DNA from: Yamagishiella unicocca
Taxonomy: Eukaryota > Chlorophyta > Chlorophyceae > Chlamydomonadales > Volvocaceae
Direction: 5' to 3'
Assembly: GCA_003116995.1 (NCBI GenBank)
Contig: BDSL01000062.1
Span: 310,001 to 374,000 of the forward strand
DNA: 64,000 nt
The notes under the pieces are model-generated. The model made no database searches and was not told the DNA's origin. It saw only the letters and a program-made list of their open reading frames with translations. Both the position numbers and the translations under genes were made by a program. Positions within the stretch are counted from its first letter, which is position 1; each line of letters begins with the position of its first letter. Shown piece after piece: positions 35,701 through 46,517 of the stretch.

Positions 35701-38700
35701 TGTCCACCCCGCTCGCTGTGGGAGCGGGGCGGCGGTGTCGTTAGATGTGTCCGTACGTAGCCACGTGGCGGCTGCGCGATGCGTGGTGGCTAGTCTCCTG
35801 TGGGTGGCGGTGGCGCCCACTCACGTGATGGACGGCGCCCACTCACGTGATGGACGGCGCCCACTCACGTGATGGACGGCGCCCACTCACGTGATGGACG
35901 GCGCCCACTCACGTGATGGACGGCGCCCACTCACCTGATGGACGGCGCCCACTCACGTGATGGACGGCGCCCACTCACCTGATGGACGGCGCCCACTCAC
36001 GTGATGGACGGCGCCCACTCACGTGACGGCGCCCACTCACGTGATGGACGGCGCCCACTCACGTGATGGACGGCGCCCACTCACGTGATGGACGGCGCCC
36101 ACTCACCTGATGGACGGCGCCCACTCACGTGACGGCGCCCACTCACGTGGTAGCGAGCTCATGCCGGCCACGGCATGCGTGAGCTGGCAGGCCAAGGAAG
36201 GGCCACACGCGGTCCATAGTGTCGTGCCGTACTGTTGTATTGATGTGACATGGGAGCGCCTGGGGGACGTAGAACACGCCCACGAGCGGCTCGGGGGTTT
36301 CGGAGCAGCAGCACCACGTCACGCCACGGGCTGTTTCGCTGGCATGGGGGGCGCTGCGTGTGGTTGACTCAAACCGCCACCTCCGCTGAACTCCCCTCCC
36401 TCCACAGGATGCAGGTTCTGAGCCCGGCGGGTCCCCATTCATGCCAACCGAAACCGAACGTCGCATCCACCTGAACCCCTGCCCTCCCCGCCCCCGCCTT
36501 CCCCGCCCCCCTGGGTGTCCTCTCTACTCCCTTCCGCCCGCTGTCCAGCAGGCGACGGCCAAGCCCTGCCCAGCGCTGCACCCGTGGCTGCACGGAGTGG
36601 CGCCAGCGGGGCAGGGGCAGGTGCCGCTCCTCAGCGCGCGGTGGTGCACGCCACCTGGGGCCCCGATGACCTGCTGAGCGACACCGACGAGGAGGAGGAC
36701 GAGGACACGCCCGCGGACAGCGCGGAGGGACGATGGGTGCCGTACAGGTAACCGCCGAGGCAAGGTGGCGGTTGTGCCGGTTGTGGCGGCGGCTGCGCTC
36801 CGCGCCCCTCCCCGTGTGATGCGTGGGCGGGTGGGGGTTGCGGGCCGTGTGTGTGGGTGGTGGGGGGGGCGGTGCGTGTGTGTGTGTGGATGGATGGGTG
36901 CGTGCTTGTGTGATTTAAATATGCTGAGCTGAGCCGCGAAGGAGACTGTGTGTGTGTTACAGTATGCGGACACCAGCTCGGACGCTGCCCGTCCATCCAC
37001 TGCTCCCACTATCCGGGGGGGGATGATCTGCAACCCACGATGCCGCTGCCGCTGCAGGCAGACCAACGGCGTGGCCATCTACTACCATGCCGGGGAGGGC
37101 AAGAAGGTGCGCCGCGGTTCGGGTGGGCTGCCCGTGTTCGGGTGGGCTGCCCGGGGACTTGACTTGCGGCATTCCCACCATTCTTGTTGAGCCCCCAAGC
37201 GTAGGGGTCGACTGAGGTATCGAGCACGTCGCCGTACGGCCCTCCCTGGACTTTGCCGGACCCATCATCCATGCCGGTCACGAAAAACCGCCCATACCCC
37301 TCCCCTCCCATGCTCTCCGCCATCCGCCCCTCCCTCCACCCCGTGTCATACACACGCAAGTAATCCACTGCCCCCCACGCCTGCCCACCTCCCCCTTTCA
37401 CACCCCTCACATACCCCCCTCCTTGTCGGTTTGTCGGTTTATCGGTTAGGTCTTTCCCCCCTCCTCCCCTCCCCTCCCCTTCCCCCCCCCAGTCCGGCGG
37501 CGAGTACATGGTGAGCTGCGTCATCCGCGGCCGGCCGCACCGGGTGGCCGCCGCGCTGATGCGGCTGCGCAGCAACACCACGATACTGGGGCCAGCGGCG
37601 CACGCGGAGGTGCTGCAGCGGCCGGAAGACAAGGGAGGAGTGGGCAAGGAGGTGGGTGGGCGGGCAGGGCAGGGCGGGGGAGGGCCGGGGGGTGCAAGGA
37701 AAACCTTCGAAAAGGGCGGGGCAGGGCGGGGCAGGGGGGCCAGGGCGGGGCAGGGGGGGCAGGAGGGGCAGGGGGGGCGCCGTGGTGTTGGGGGTTGGCG
37801 GCACAGCGGGTAAGGGTTTCGGTACATACACAGTTGTTCAGGGGGCCACGTGCGGTCGGATGTACCCTTGGTGCCCTTTGCTGTTGCACGTTGATTAACT
37901 GTGGCCCTGGGTTCGAGCTGCAGTTTGGGATGAAGCCATCTGCCTGGCTCGGCATTGCCTGTTGGCCAGCCGGCCCACCGACCCACCGACCCGCCATCCG
38001 CGTAAACGTACGCACGCGCGCCCGCGCGTCCACCCTGGTGCTCGTCCCGTCTCGTCCCATCTCGCCCCAACAGGTGCTGCGCCTGGTGCTCACCGGCTCG
38101 GGCCAGGCTGGTTTCTTCTGCGCGCCGCGGGAAGTCATCCTGGAGCGCATGCGCAAGGTCGGTGGGCACGACGAGTGTTTGTCGACGGAGGGATGCGGGC
38201 CGGGGGGGGTTGCAGAAAAGAACCGGTTACTCGACGTGGGAAGTGTAGCTGGTGCATAGGCTTCGGGCCGCGGGGCGGAGTGGAGGGCTTGGGAGGAGCC
38301 CCGTAGGCGGGCACCAGCTCATCCGCCTCCTAGAAGGGGGGGTTGGGAGGAAACCCGTAGGTCAGCACTCGAGAGAGGAGGAAAACCTACGAACAAGAGG
38401 GGTAGAACCTCGGGGGGGGGGGTCCTCGAGGGGTAGAACCTCGGGAGGGGTAGAACCTCGGGAGGGGTAGAACGTCGGGAGGGGTAGAACCTCGGGAGGG
38501 GTAGAACCTCGGGGAGGGGTAGAACCTCGGGAGGGGTAGAACCTCGGGAGGGGTAGAACCTCGGGAGGGGTAGAACCTCGGGAGGGGTAGAACCTCGGGG
38601 AGGGGTAGAACCTCGGGGAGGGGTAGAACCTCGGGGAGGGGTAGAACCTCGGGAGGGGTAGAACCTCGGGGAGGGGTAGAACCTCGGGAGGGGTAGAACC

Positions 38701-41700
38701 TCGGGGAGGGGTAGAACCTCGGGAGGGGTAGAACCTCGGGGAGGGGTAGAACCTCGGGGAGGGGTAGAACCTCGGGAGGGGTAGAACCTCGGGGAGGGGT
38801 AGAACCTCGGGGAGGGGTAGAACCTCGGGGAGGGGTAGAACCTCGGGAGGGGTAGAACCTCGGAGGAGCGGGCACCTACCGCGACCACGTTACCGTGGAA
38901 TGCGGCATCGTGGCACCTGGGCAGGTTGGCAGGTTCTCAAAGCTGATGGCGACCTGACAGTGCCGTTCTGGGGTGCCGTGAGCGGTGCCGTGCGGCACGG
39001 TTTGTAGGGGCCGTTGCGTCTGCCCCGGTCACTGGTAGGCCGAGAGCGGTGCCGCCTTCGTGCGGGGGCGTCCCGAGCTGTCACCCCCACGGCCTGCTGC
39101 CAGCATCGCACACCGCACACATCCCAAGACCTGCCTGGGGTGCTCTCCCCTCCTTCCCCTCCTCTCCCCCCCCATCCACGGGTTTCCCTCGAATCCCCCC
39201 ACTCCCAGTGCGTCTCCCCTCCTTCCCCTCCTCTCCCCCCCCCAGTGCATGCATCTTAAAACTTCTGTCCTAAACGGTTTTTCCTCGCATCCACGGGTCT
39301 TCCTCAAAACCCTCCCAGTGCTCCAGCATGCGCCCACAAGATCGGTGTCCGACGACCATGCGCCAACTATCCTATCCCTGTCCTGTAAACGGTGTGTATG
39401 CCACCCCCCCCTCCTCCCTACCTCCCCTCACCTCCTCTCCACCTTGCCCCGCCCGCCTTGTTGCGACCCCGCAGGACGAGGACGACGGCGCCATAAAGAT
39501 CCTGTTCCAGTCAGTGGATCTGCCTAACGAAGCAAGCGCCCAGGGTATGCGCTGGGGGGTGGGGGGTACCGATGGCGGGCAGGAAACTCGTGGGTCAGCG
39601 CTCAAAAGAGACAACGAAAGGCGACGAGGAACACTGCTCCCCAACAAAGCGAGTCCCCAGTGTGGTTGCGCGCGTGGTGGCGCCCGCCTTGCTTGACTGT
39701 GTGCGGGGGGACACGGGCGGGAGCCTGACTTGCAGGGCGGCTCCTGCATCTGTACGGCGGGACGGCTCCTGCATCTGTACGGCAGGGCGGCTCCTGCATC
39801 TGTACGGCAGGGCGGTTCCTGCATCTGTACGGCAGGGTGGCTCCTGCATCTGTACGGCCAGGCCCGACACCGCGGTGTGGTGTACGACATCGATCTGCGC
39901 CCCCTCGTGTGCTGCACCCCCGTGCAGGCACGGGCAACCTGTACGGCAGCGGCCTGTACCGGCGGCCTGTCCGCGGAGTGGTAGCTGGCGGCTACACCAT
40001 CGCCGGACTCAAGGGGGAGGGCGCGGCATCGCACGAGTCGCTGGTCACCTGCATCGTAGAGGTGGGGGGGAAGCGGAAGGGGGGAGGGGAGAGACGCGTG
40101 TTTGTCCCCCCGGATGAGGACCCATAGGGGCAACCGATGGCCTATCTAGGAGGGCCCTGTCTGTGTCTGGTAACATGCATTGTACAGGGGGTGGCGTGAA
40201 AACCGTTGACGCGAAAAAGACAGGGCAGTGGGCGCATGGTCGGCGGATGTCTAGGTTGTGGGCGCATGCGGGAGCACTGGGACGGACGACCGGCAGACAT
40301 GTGGAGCCGGTTCCTTGTGGCATTGTAAAAGGGGGGAAGGAAAGGGGGAAGGAAAGGGGGAAGGAAAGGGGGAAGGAAAGGGGGAAGGAAAGGGGGAAGG
40401 AAAGGGGGAAGGAAAGGGGGAAGGAAAGGGGGAAGGAAGCCGTCGCAACAAGCGCTCCGGCTTGGGGCAGCTGGGGGAGTAACCACCGTTTAGGCTGTTG
40501 CGGTCGCCGTCCGCGGCCGCGGGTGCATTGTAGCGCGGGCTGGATATGGGTCCCTCACTGCCCCCAACTGCACTTGCACCTCACCGCCCCTCACCGCCCC
40601 CAACTGCACCTCACTGCCCCCAACTGCCCCCAACTGCACCTCACTGCCCCCAACTGCACCTCACTGCCCCCAACTGCCCGCAACTGCCCCCAACTGCCCC
40701 CAACTGCCCCGTCGCCCCTTACCAGATTGACCTCGGCGGCGTCTGCGGCGAGGGCAGCTGGGTCCGCCCCTTCGCCAGCGCCGCCGGCTGGGTCGACAAC
40801 TTCCTTGACCGCATCCTCATGTCCGTCAACCTGCTGCGAGACGAGGTGGAGCAGCGCCGCTTCACCAAGCAGCCCTTCAAGATGGTGGCGTCGGCCAAGG
40901 CCAGGTTCAACCAGGTGAGGTGGGGCGGGAGGGGGGCCCGGAGCGAGTGCAGCGGGAAAAAACACGTTCCCAGTCTGCCTCACCCCACCCCTTGACCTGG
41001 GTTGCTTGCCTATGCCTCTCCTCACATGTCGCCACCACCACCAACACCGCCGCCGCCACCACCACCAACACCACCAACACTATCAACACCAACACCAACA
41101 CCAACACCAACACCAACACCAACACCAACACCACCAATAACACCACCAACACCAACACCAACAACACGTTTCCTAATCGGTTTTTGCTTTTCGCTGCCGA
41201 CCCCACCCACGTCTCGGGCATCCACGGGTCTCCCTCGAAACCCACGGCTTTCCTCTCATACCTCACCCCTACCCCGGGCCCGCCACTCGGCGCTTGCGCC
41301 ACCCACCATCACGTGTGCCGCAGGATGGTGGTGTAGTCGGCGTCAGCTCCTCCTCGGCCTCCGGCTCAGCCACCAGCCGGCCGGCGTCGGCGGCCGTCAC
41401 TGCGCCCCGCCTGCAGGCGCGCATGGCCTCTCAGCGCCTCAGCGGCGTCATGGCGGCGGCGGCGGCCATCAGCGAGATCCCGGTGGGTGCAGCCGCACAG
41501 CGGCGGATGCCGCAAATGCGGCAAAGCCGTGTGAGCTAGCACGTGCAGGGAGTTGTTTCTTATTAATTGATTTAGGGCGCGCGCTTCCAATGCCTCCCAT
41601 CGGCCAAGCACACCCTATTGAGTCCGATCTTGACGCAGCCGACCTGACGCAGCCTTTGACGGAGCTTTGCTCGTGCTCGTTTTGGAGACGTCAACGAGGT

Positions 41701-44700
41701 GGTCCTGTGGCGCGGACGGGCGGTCGGCAGGAGGAAAGGATTATGACTTTTTGGCTCCAGAGTCGGAAATATGGATTAGTCGTGAGACTGGGCGCGCGCT
41801 CGTGACACTCGCAGCGCACGGCCTGAAGCCCTAAGACCCTGCAATTCCAAAACCCTAAAACCCTAAAACACTAACGCCGGTATCCTCGACACGCAAGAGC
41901 AGTCGTGCTGTCCTCCCGCTGGAGGCCAGGTACCAGGGATGGCCGAAAAGCCCAAACCAGACCCAGCCCCTAGCCCCAAAGTGGGGGGGGGGGACTATGC
42001 ACCCGCTACACTTCCCATGTCGAGTAACCGTTTCTTTTTTGTAACCCCTCCCCCCCTCCCTCCCCCCTGCCACCCGGCTGCGCAGTCTATCAAGGAGGAC
42101 GGCGCCGTGGACCCCTCCCTGGACGTGACCTCTCTGCGCCTGGATGCGTCGTACGTGCAGTCGCTGTGCCTCATGCCGCGCAAGTTCTGGGCCGAGGTGC
42201 AGGTGGCGGGGACGGACGCGCCCTTCAGCGTGAGTCCCGCCCTGAGCCTGGGCTCGACCTGGCCTCCGACCTGCGGTTGTAGTTGTGGTTGTTGTTGTTG
42301 CCGTGGTTGTTGTTGTTGCTGTTGTTGTGGTTGTTGTTCTTGTTGTGGTTGTTGTTGCTTCCGCCGCGCCCCTAGGGGGGGGCGGGCTGTTGTTCGTCTA
42401 CAGCCAGCGGTTGCGAAGCGGAGCGGAGCCGCTGCCGTCCAGATAAAGCGGAGCCGACACCCGGCCGCTGCCGTCCAGCTCTCCGCCGCAGAGAGCACTC
42501 CACGCGCATGGGTGGTGGCAGCGCACCACGGAGGCCGCCCGGACGCGGCGCATTGGGCACATGCAACCTTGTTCGCCGTTGACCTTAACCCGTGCTTCCT
42601 GCATTTGCTGCATTCACTCCCCTCCCTCGCCAAGGGCTCTTGACGTCCGCCCCCTTCCTCGTTCCTCCCCCACCACAACCCCACCACCGCCACCCCCACC
42701 ACCCCCACCGCCACCCCCCACCGCCACATACACCTCACCCCTCCGCCTGCCGGCCCCTCCCTTGTTGGTCTGCGTCAACAGGTCCGCGGCCCCACCTACC
42801 TCAAGGACAAGAAGAAGGTGCTGGCGGGCCCGCCTGGGTTCCGGCTGGGCGCGTTGGAGCTGATCGTGCTGCCACCGCCGGGCACCGTGGTTGCTGGGGA
42901 AGAGAACCCGACCAGTGCGCAGGGCGGGGTGGGGCAGGGGTTGTCAGGGGCGCGGCGGCCGGGCGAGGCGGGGCAGGGCGGTTGGCGCTTCCAGGGGGGT
43001 AAAGGATCATCCGCGAATCCACGGCCGACAAACCAAGGGCGGTGAAGGTGGTGGTCCAGAAGAGAGGTCCAGGGAGGAACTCGAGCCACTGGGTGCGAGG
43101 GGGTTGCGTTTTTCGCAGCCAAGGGGCGGTGCGCATACGCGCGGGGAGGTCTGTTACCTGTTTGGCCCAGCCCGCCATCAATGCGATGCTTGCGATCCCT
43201 GCGGTGCTTGCGGTGGCGCCTTCCTTCCCCTTACTTCGTCTTACTCCTCCTGACTCCTCCTTACCCCTACTCACTTCGTTGTACTTTGCGTTGTACTTTT
43301 CCGCCCACTACTCCTTACCTTTTTGTTTCTTCATACTCCTGCTACCTTCTTATTACTCTTCCTTTCTCTTCCTTTCTCTTCCTTGCTAACGCTCTTCCTT
43401 ACTCCTTCTTACTCCTCCTCAGCTCCATCTCCTCCTTGCCGCGCTGGTCGTGGCTCCCTCCCTCCCTCGCAGGTGTCGTGGAGCACATTGCGCGCTTCGT
43501 GCCGTCCATACGCCAGGGAGGGTCGCCCTTCTCCATCATCATCAACCTGGTGGGTGGCGTAGAAACGCGTGTCGGGAGGGCGCCCTTGTCCATCAGCATC
43601 AAACTGGTGCGCCCTTGTCCATCAGCATCAAATTGGTGCGCCCTTGTCCATCAGCATTAAACTGGTGCGGCCCGCGCCGCCCATGGTTTTGCGTATCCAG
43701 TGCCGACCCACGGGTCTCCTCGCCAACCCACCCCACCCCAGCTCCGTTGCTGTCGTGCTGAAATAGAGGCGGGGGTCCCCGACGCATGCACGTAGTGGCT
43801 GGATGGGGGGGAGTCACACCGCTGCCCCGACCCTCACCGTACTCCTCGCCACTCACTCCCCTCCGCCGCCGCCGCCGCCGCCGCCGCCGCCCCAGATCGT
43901 CCCCGGCTCGCCCATGCTGAGCATGCTGGCCGTGTTTTGCTGCGACAAGCACCCCTCCATCCTGGGCAACCCGCCCGCCTCCCCCATGGACGAGCCGCAC
44001 GACTGGCAGCCCTTTGACTTCGTGCTGCACAAGTGAGCCATCCAGCTGGGGCGGCGGGGGGGGCCGGGGGGCGGGGGGAGGGGGCTGCGTCGGGGTCGGC
44101 TGCGTTCCAGTTCGTTGGTGTTTGTTGGACCTAACCGGCAGTGGTCCTGGCTAAGGGCCTAACTCGCATGGGACGGCGGACTAGGAGCGCGGGGCGGCCT
44201 GACGCCCTAGTACCCTAGTTTCTAAAAACACGAAAACCATGAAACCCTGGAACACCTGAGCCCTAAAAGGATGACGGGTGATGATCACACAGGAGAGACG
44301 CCTTCGGGATGTAATGTCTTATGTTCTCCCATAGCTCCCCGTCGGTTGGGACCCGCAAGCGCAACAGCCCATGACCTTGGGTGTTTTTCCCAACTGCGCA
44401 GGTTCGTGTACGGCAGCGATGAGACCCGGAGCAAGATGCTGAAGCTCATCCCGCACATCGCTGCCGGCTCCTGGATGATCAAGCAGAGTGTTGGCACCAC
44501 ACCGGTCATCATGGGCAAGGCACTCAAGACCACCTACCACTGCACACCCACGTACATTGAGGTGCGGGCGGGGGAGGGGAGGGGAAAGAGGGGGAGCAAC
44601 TCCGGTAGTGGCATTTGATATGTAGTACGCCAGAAACGGGGGGGGCGTGGAGGTTGACAGGAGACCTGTGGGTCGGAGCGGGGGATGGGGGGAGGGGCCT

Positions 44701-45581
44701 GGGACCCGATGTACGCCTATTACGGAACCAGACGGGTGTGAGGCGTGAGCTGAAGCTGGACCTCTCCGTCCCCTAAAGGACACGGCCATGATTCCGGCCT
44801 CAACCAACACAACCGGGCCGAAGTCCACTGGTCGACCCCGCGAAACAACGTTGCTGCTTGTGCTCACATGGTTCAATGCCGCATCGCCGATAACGACCGC
44901 GGACCTCCTCCTCCAGCGACCCGCCCACACACCGGTACTCTCCCCCCTCCCCCAAGTCCAGTAGCATGAGCGCGCGTCCAGGTTTCCGAAGGCTATGCAC
45001 CAGCTGCACTTCCCATGTCGAGTAACCGGTTCTTTTCTGTACCCTCCCCCCTCCGTCCGTATTGTAACCCCTCCGTCTCCCCAGGTCGACATTGACATCT
45101 CCGCCAACTCCGTGGCCAACTACGTGACGGGCATGGTGCGAGGAGCCACGTCGTCGCTGGTCATCGACATGGCGTTCGTGCTGGAGGGTGAGAACTCACA
45201 CACCGCCTTCCGTCTGCTGCAAGCTGTAACACCGCCCGCATGTAACACCGACGCAGCGACGGGTGGAGGGTTGCCAGCAGCAGCACTGAAGACGTGCCAG
45301 AACACACCCACATGCACGCCCCCAGCTGCCCCGCTTGCTCTCCTCACGTGCGTGGCAAACACGCGTCGTCCCTACGCTGCCACCCCCTGCTTCCAATCGC
45401 GTTACCGGTTCTTTAATTGTAACCCCCTGCTGCCCCGCCCGCCCGCTCGCCTTCAGGCACGGCCCCGTGGGAGCTGCCCGAGTGCCTGTTGGGCGCCCTC
45501 CGCCTGAATCGCCTGGATTGCAAGGAGGCTGCCCCCCTGGACTGGTCCAAGGAGCTGCCGGTGACGACCGGCAAGGCGTGA
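32759..45581 (+). CDS. EDR2-like PH-START-DUF1336 protein, copy A
   Basis: Twenty exons assemble in phase from ATG to TGA, 858 codons: 32759-32928, 33000-33180, 33657-33799, 34945-35050, 35533-35590, 36552-36747, 37058-37106, 37493-37651, 38074-38157, 39475-39544, 39928-40061, 40726-40914, 41324-41482, 42086-42229, 42782-42914, 43473-43549, 43896-44032, 44402-44561, 45085-45187 and 45457-45581. Residues 1-164 resemble a PH domain (EGIVYKL, GTWAITAAVQG, EAVRWH helix). After an acidic linker (DTDEEEDED), residues about 285-513 form a START lipid-binding domain (RQTNGVAIYYH, FQSVDL, AGGYTIAGLKGEG, GWVDNFLDRIL). Residues about 590-858 are DUF1336/EDR2_C (GPTYLKDKKK, ILGNPPASP, VDIDISANSVANYVTG, LPECLLGALRLNRL). 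Plant EDR2 is a membrane/endosome-associated negative regulator of defence and cell death that binds phosphoinositides. A role as a lipid sensor or transfer protein here is inferred. The two exons at 34.9-35.6 kb are the weakest, chosen because they restore phase. Confidence 0.88.
33965..34120. repeat. 75-bp tandem duplication, intron 3 of copy A
   Basis: Two copies, with GGATCCGCCGTACATCCTGT starting at 33974 and 34049. Confidence 0.8.
34253..34340. repeat. 16-bp minisatellite, intron 3 of copy A
   Basis: CCTCACGCACAAAGAG repeated about five to six times. Confidence 0.85.
34483..34702. repeat. 21-bp minisatellite, intron 3 of copy A
   Basis: About ten near-perfect units, core CCGCTGGCTTTGTTCCCACT. 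The 21-bp period gives repeat-encoded open frames that are not genes. Confidence 0.95.
35125..35412. repeat. 38/76-bp C-rich repeat, intron 4 of copy A
   Basis: Units starting GGACCCCCAACC recur at 35141, 35217, 35293 and 35331, a 76-bp higher-order period with a 38-bp half unit. Confidence 0.8.
35812..36152. repeat. 22-bp minisatellite, intron 5 of copy A
   Basis: About fifteen units, core GGACGGCGCCCACTCACGTG, with occasional 5-bp-shorter units. Confidence 0.95.
38396..38862. repeat. 18/19-bp minisatellite, intron 9 of copy A
   Basis: About 25 units, core GGGGTAGAACCTCGGGGA, of mixed 18 and 19 bp length. It starts directly after a short intronic element, and its first unit may derive from that element's edge. 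Confidence 0.95.
39241..39321 (-). mobile_element. Short intronic element with 8-bp target duplication
   Basis: The 65 bp at 39249-39313 are, in reverse, closely similar to 52070-52129 of copy B (shared ACCCGTGGATG, ACAGAAGTTTT and AGATGCAT). It is flanked by the direct repeat CCCAGTGC (39241-39248 and 39314-39321). It lies in intron 9 of copy A, about 150 bp before the next exon. Too short to encode anything. Confidence 0.75.
39737..39866. repeat. 25-bp minisatellite before START exon, copy A
   Basis: Five units with core GGCTCCTGCATCTGTACGGC. The homologous intron of copy B has only about two (51785-51848). Confidence 0.9.
40331..40437. repeat. 12-bp minisatellite, copy A intron
   Basis: GGGGGAAGGAAA repeated about nine times. 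Confidence 0.95.
40548..40715. repeat. CCCCAACTG-type repeat, copy A intron
   Basis: Irregular array of CCCCAACTGC and ACCTCACTGC units running almost to the 3' splice site at 40725. Confidence 0.85.
41030..41168. repeat. ACCAAC microsatellite, copy A intron
   Basis: Long (CACCAA)n/(CACCAC)n tract. Confidence 0.9.
41849..41873. repeat. Interstitial telomere-like repeat
   Basis: AACCCTAAAACCCTAAAA plus a degenerate third unit, in a copy A intron. CCCTAAAA is the C-strand unit of Chlamydomonas telomeres. Confidence 0.6.
41993..42050 (+). repeat. Second intronic repeat family, copy
   Basis: Reads CTATGCACCCGCTACACTTC then ATGTCGAGTAACCG, and ends in a pyrimidine tract leading to the 3' splice site at 42085. 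Close copies lie at 44993-45050 and, reversed, at 38213-38262; weaker ones at 45395-45430, 49394-49440 and 58880-58920. Confidence 0.7.
43581..43672. repeat. 29-bp repeat derived from exon end, copy A
   Basis: Three tandem units, core GCCCTTGTCCATCAGCATCA. They resemble the last 27 bp of the preceding exon plus its 5' splice site (GCCCTTCTCCATCATCATCA then ACCTG|gtgggt). Confidence 0.8.
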
Positions 45582-46517
45582 GCCTGCCGCGAGCCAGGCG
45601 CAAGGCAGGCCGCGTGGTGAAGTTTAATCGCGCGCAAGGTGTTTGGAGGTGATGAAAGGGATCACGGCGAAGGCCCGATCCGCGTGCATGATGACGCAAA
45701 AATATTTGCGTGCGTCGCAGCCCCGTGTCGTGACCTCAATCCGGGCGGCACCGGTAGTATTTAAGGGCAGGGACTGCCACCGTCATGGAGGCGTCGTCTG
45801 TCGATGTAGCTTGCGTGCGACCGCGCAACGATACGGTAATAGCTTGCGAATTGTTTTCATGTTTCATGTTTGTCGCACACCCGTGGCTTAACATTCATTG
45901 GTACTGTGGTCATGCAAAACTTTACGACGTGCCAGGTGATCAGCCCTGGTAGCGGTAAAGGGCCAGAAGGAGAGCCCTTGCCGACATGTAGGGTTGTAGG
46001 CGGCTTGGGAATGGCCGGTGTACTTTTAAGGCAACCCCTTGCTGTCGCGCGCAATAAGTGCTGGCTGTCACTTGCCCCGAATCGTTTTTTCGTGTCGCTA
46101 CGGGCACCATGATCAGGTGTGTCTTTTGAGTCAATAGTGAACGACAGGCTGCTGAAAATGTGTGTAAAGGAGATCCGCCATTTAGTGGACGTTTTGCTCC
46201 TAGTCCGCTGGCAGGATCCACAAGGCACGCATCATTTGCATATCGAGGCCTCCACACCACCTACATTTTCTTAGCGCGCAGCTGTACGCCTCGACTGTCA
46301 TATACGCCGCCCCCGCAGCCCTGATAGAGTGTGCTGAGGGAACCACGGGTCGATGCTCCGGGTAACACTCTGCCGCTCTACCAAACAATACCTGTTTCCA
46401 CGCATTTCCCTTACGAATTTGCACTTTACAGTCTATATAGTTAAGTCAAAAGGCGACATCTATCGCGACGAGGTTCGGCCATTCAATCGCACGCTTTAGG
46501 CGACCGTCTGTCCAGCC
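45582..46517. other. Spacer between EDR2-like copies A and B
   Basis: Holds the 3' UTR of copy A and the promoter/5' UTR of copy B. TGTAA, the usual green-algal polyadenylation signal, occurs at 46163-46167, about 580 nt past the copy A stop. A TATA-like TCTATATAG lies at 46432-46440, 78 bp before the copy B start codon. Unlike the introns on both sides, this spacer carries no minisatellite and is less GC-rich. Both site calls are tentative. Confidence 0.4.

Noticed and set aside
38319..38888. Pro-rich minus-strand frames (FYPSRGSTPP repeats)
   Set aside because: Translation of an 18/19-bp intronic minisatellite of the EDR2-like gene.
39866..39927. Possible extra coding exon (VVYDIDLRPLVCC frame) before a START exon
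   Set aside because: Its frame does not continue into the downstream exon, and the AG at 39926-39927 gives the correct phase; kept only as a conserved intronic segment.
42301..42360. Cys-rich frame (GCCCCRGCCCC type)
   Set aside because: Translation of a TTG/TTGTTG microsatellite in a copy A intron.
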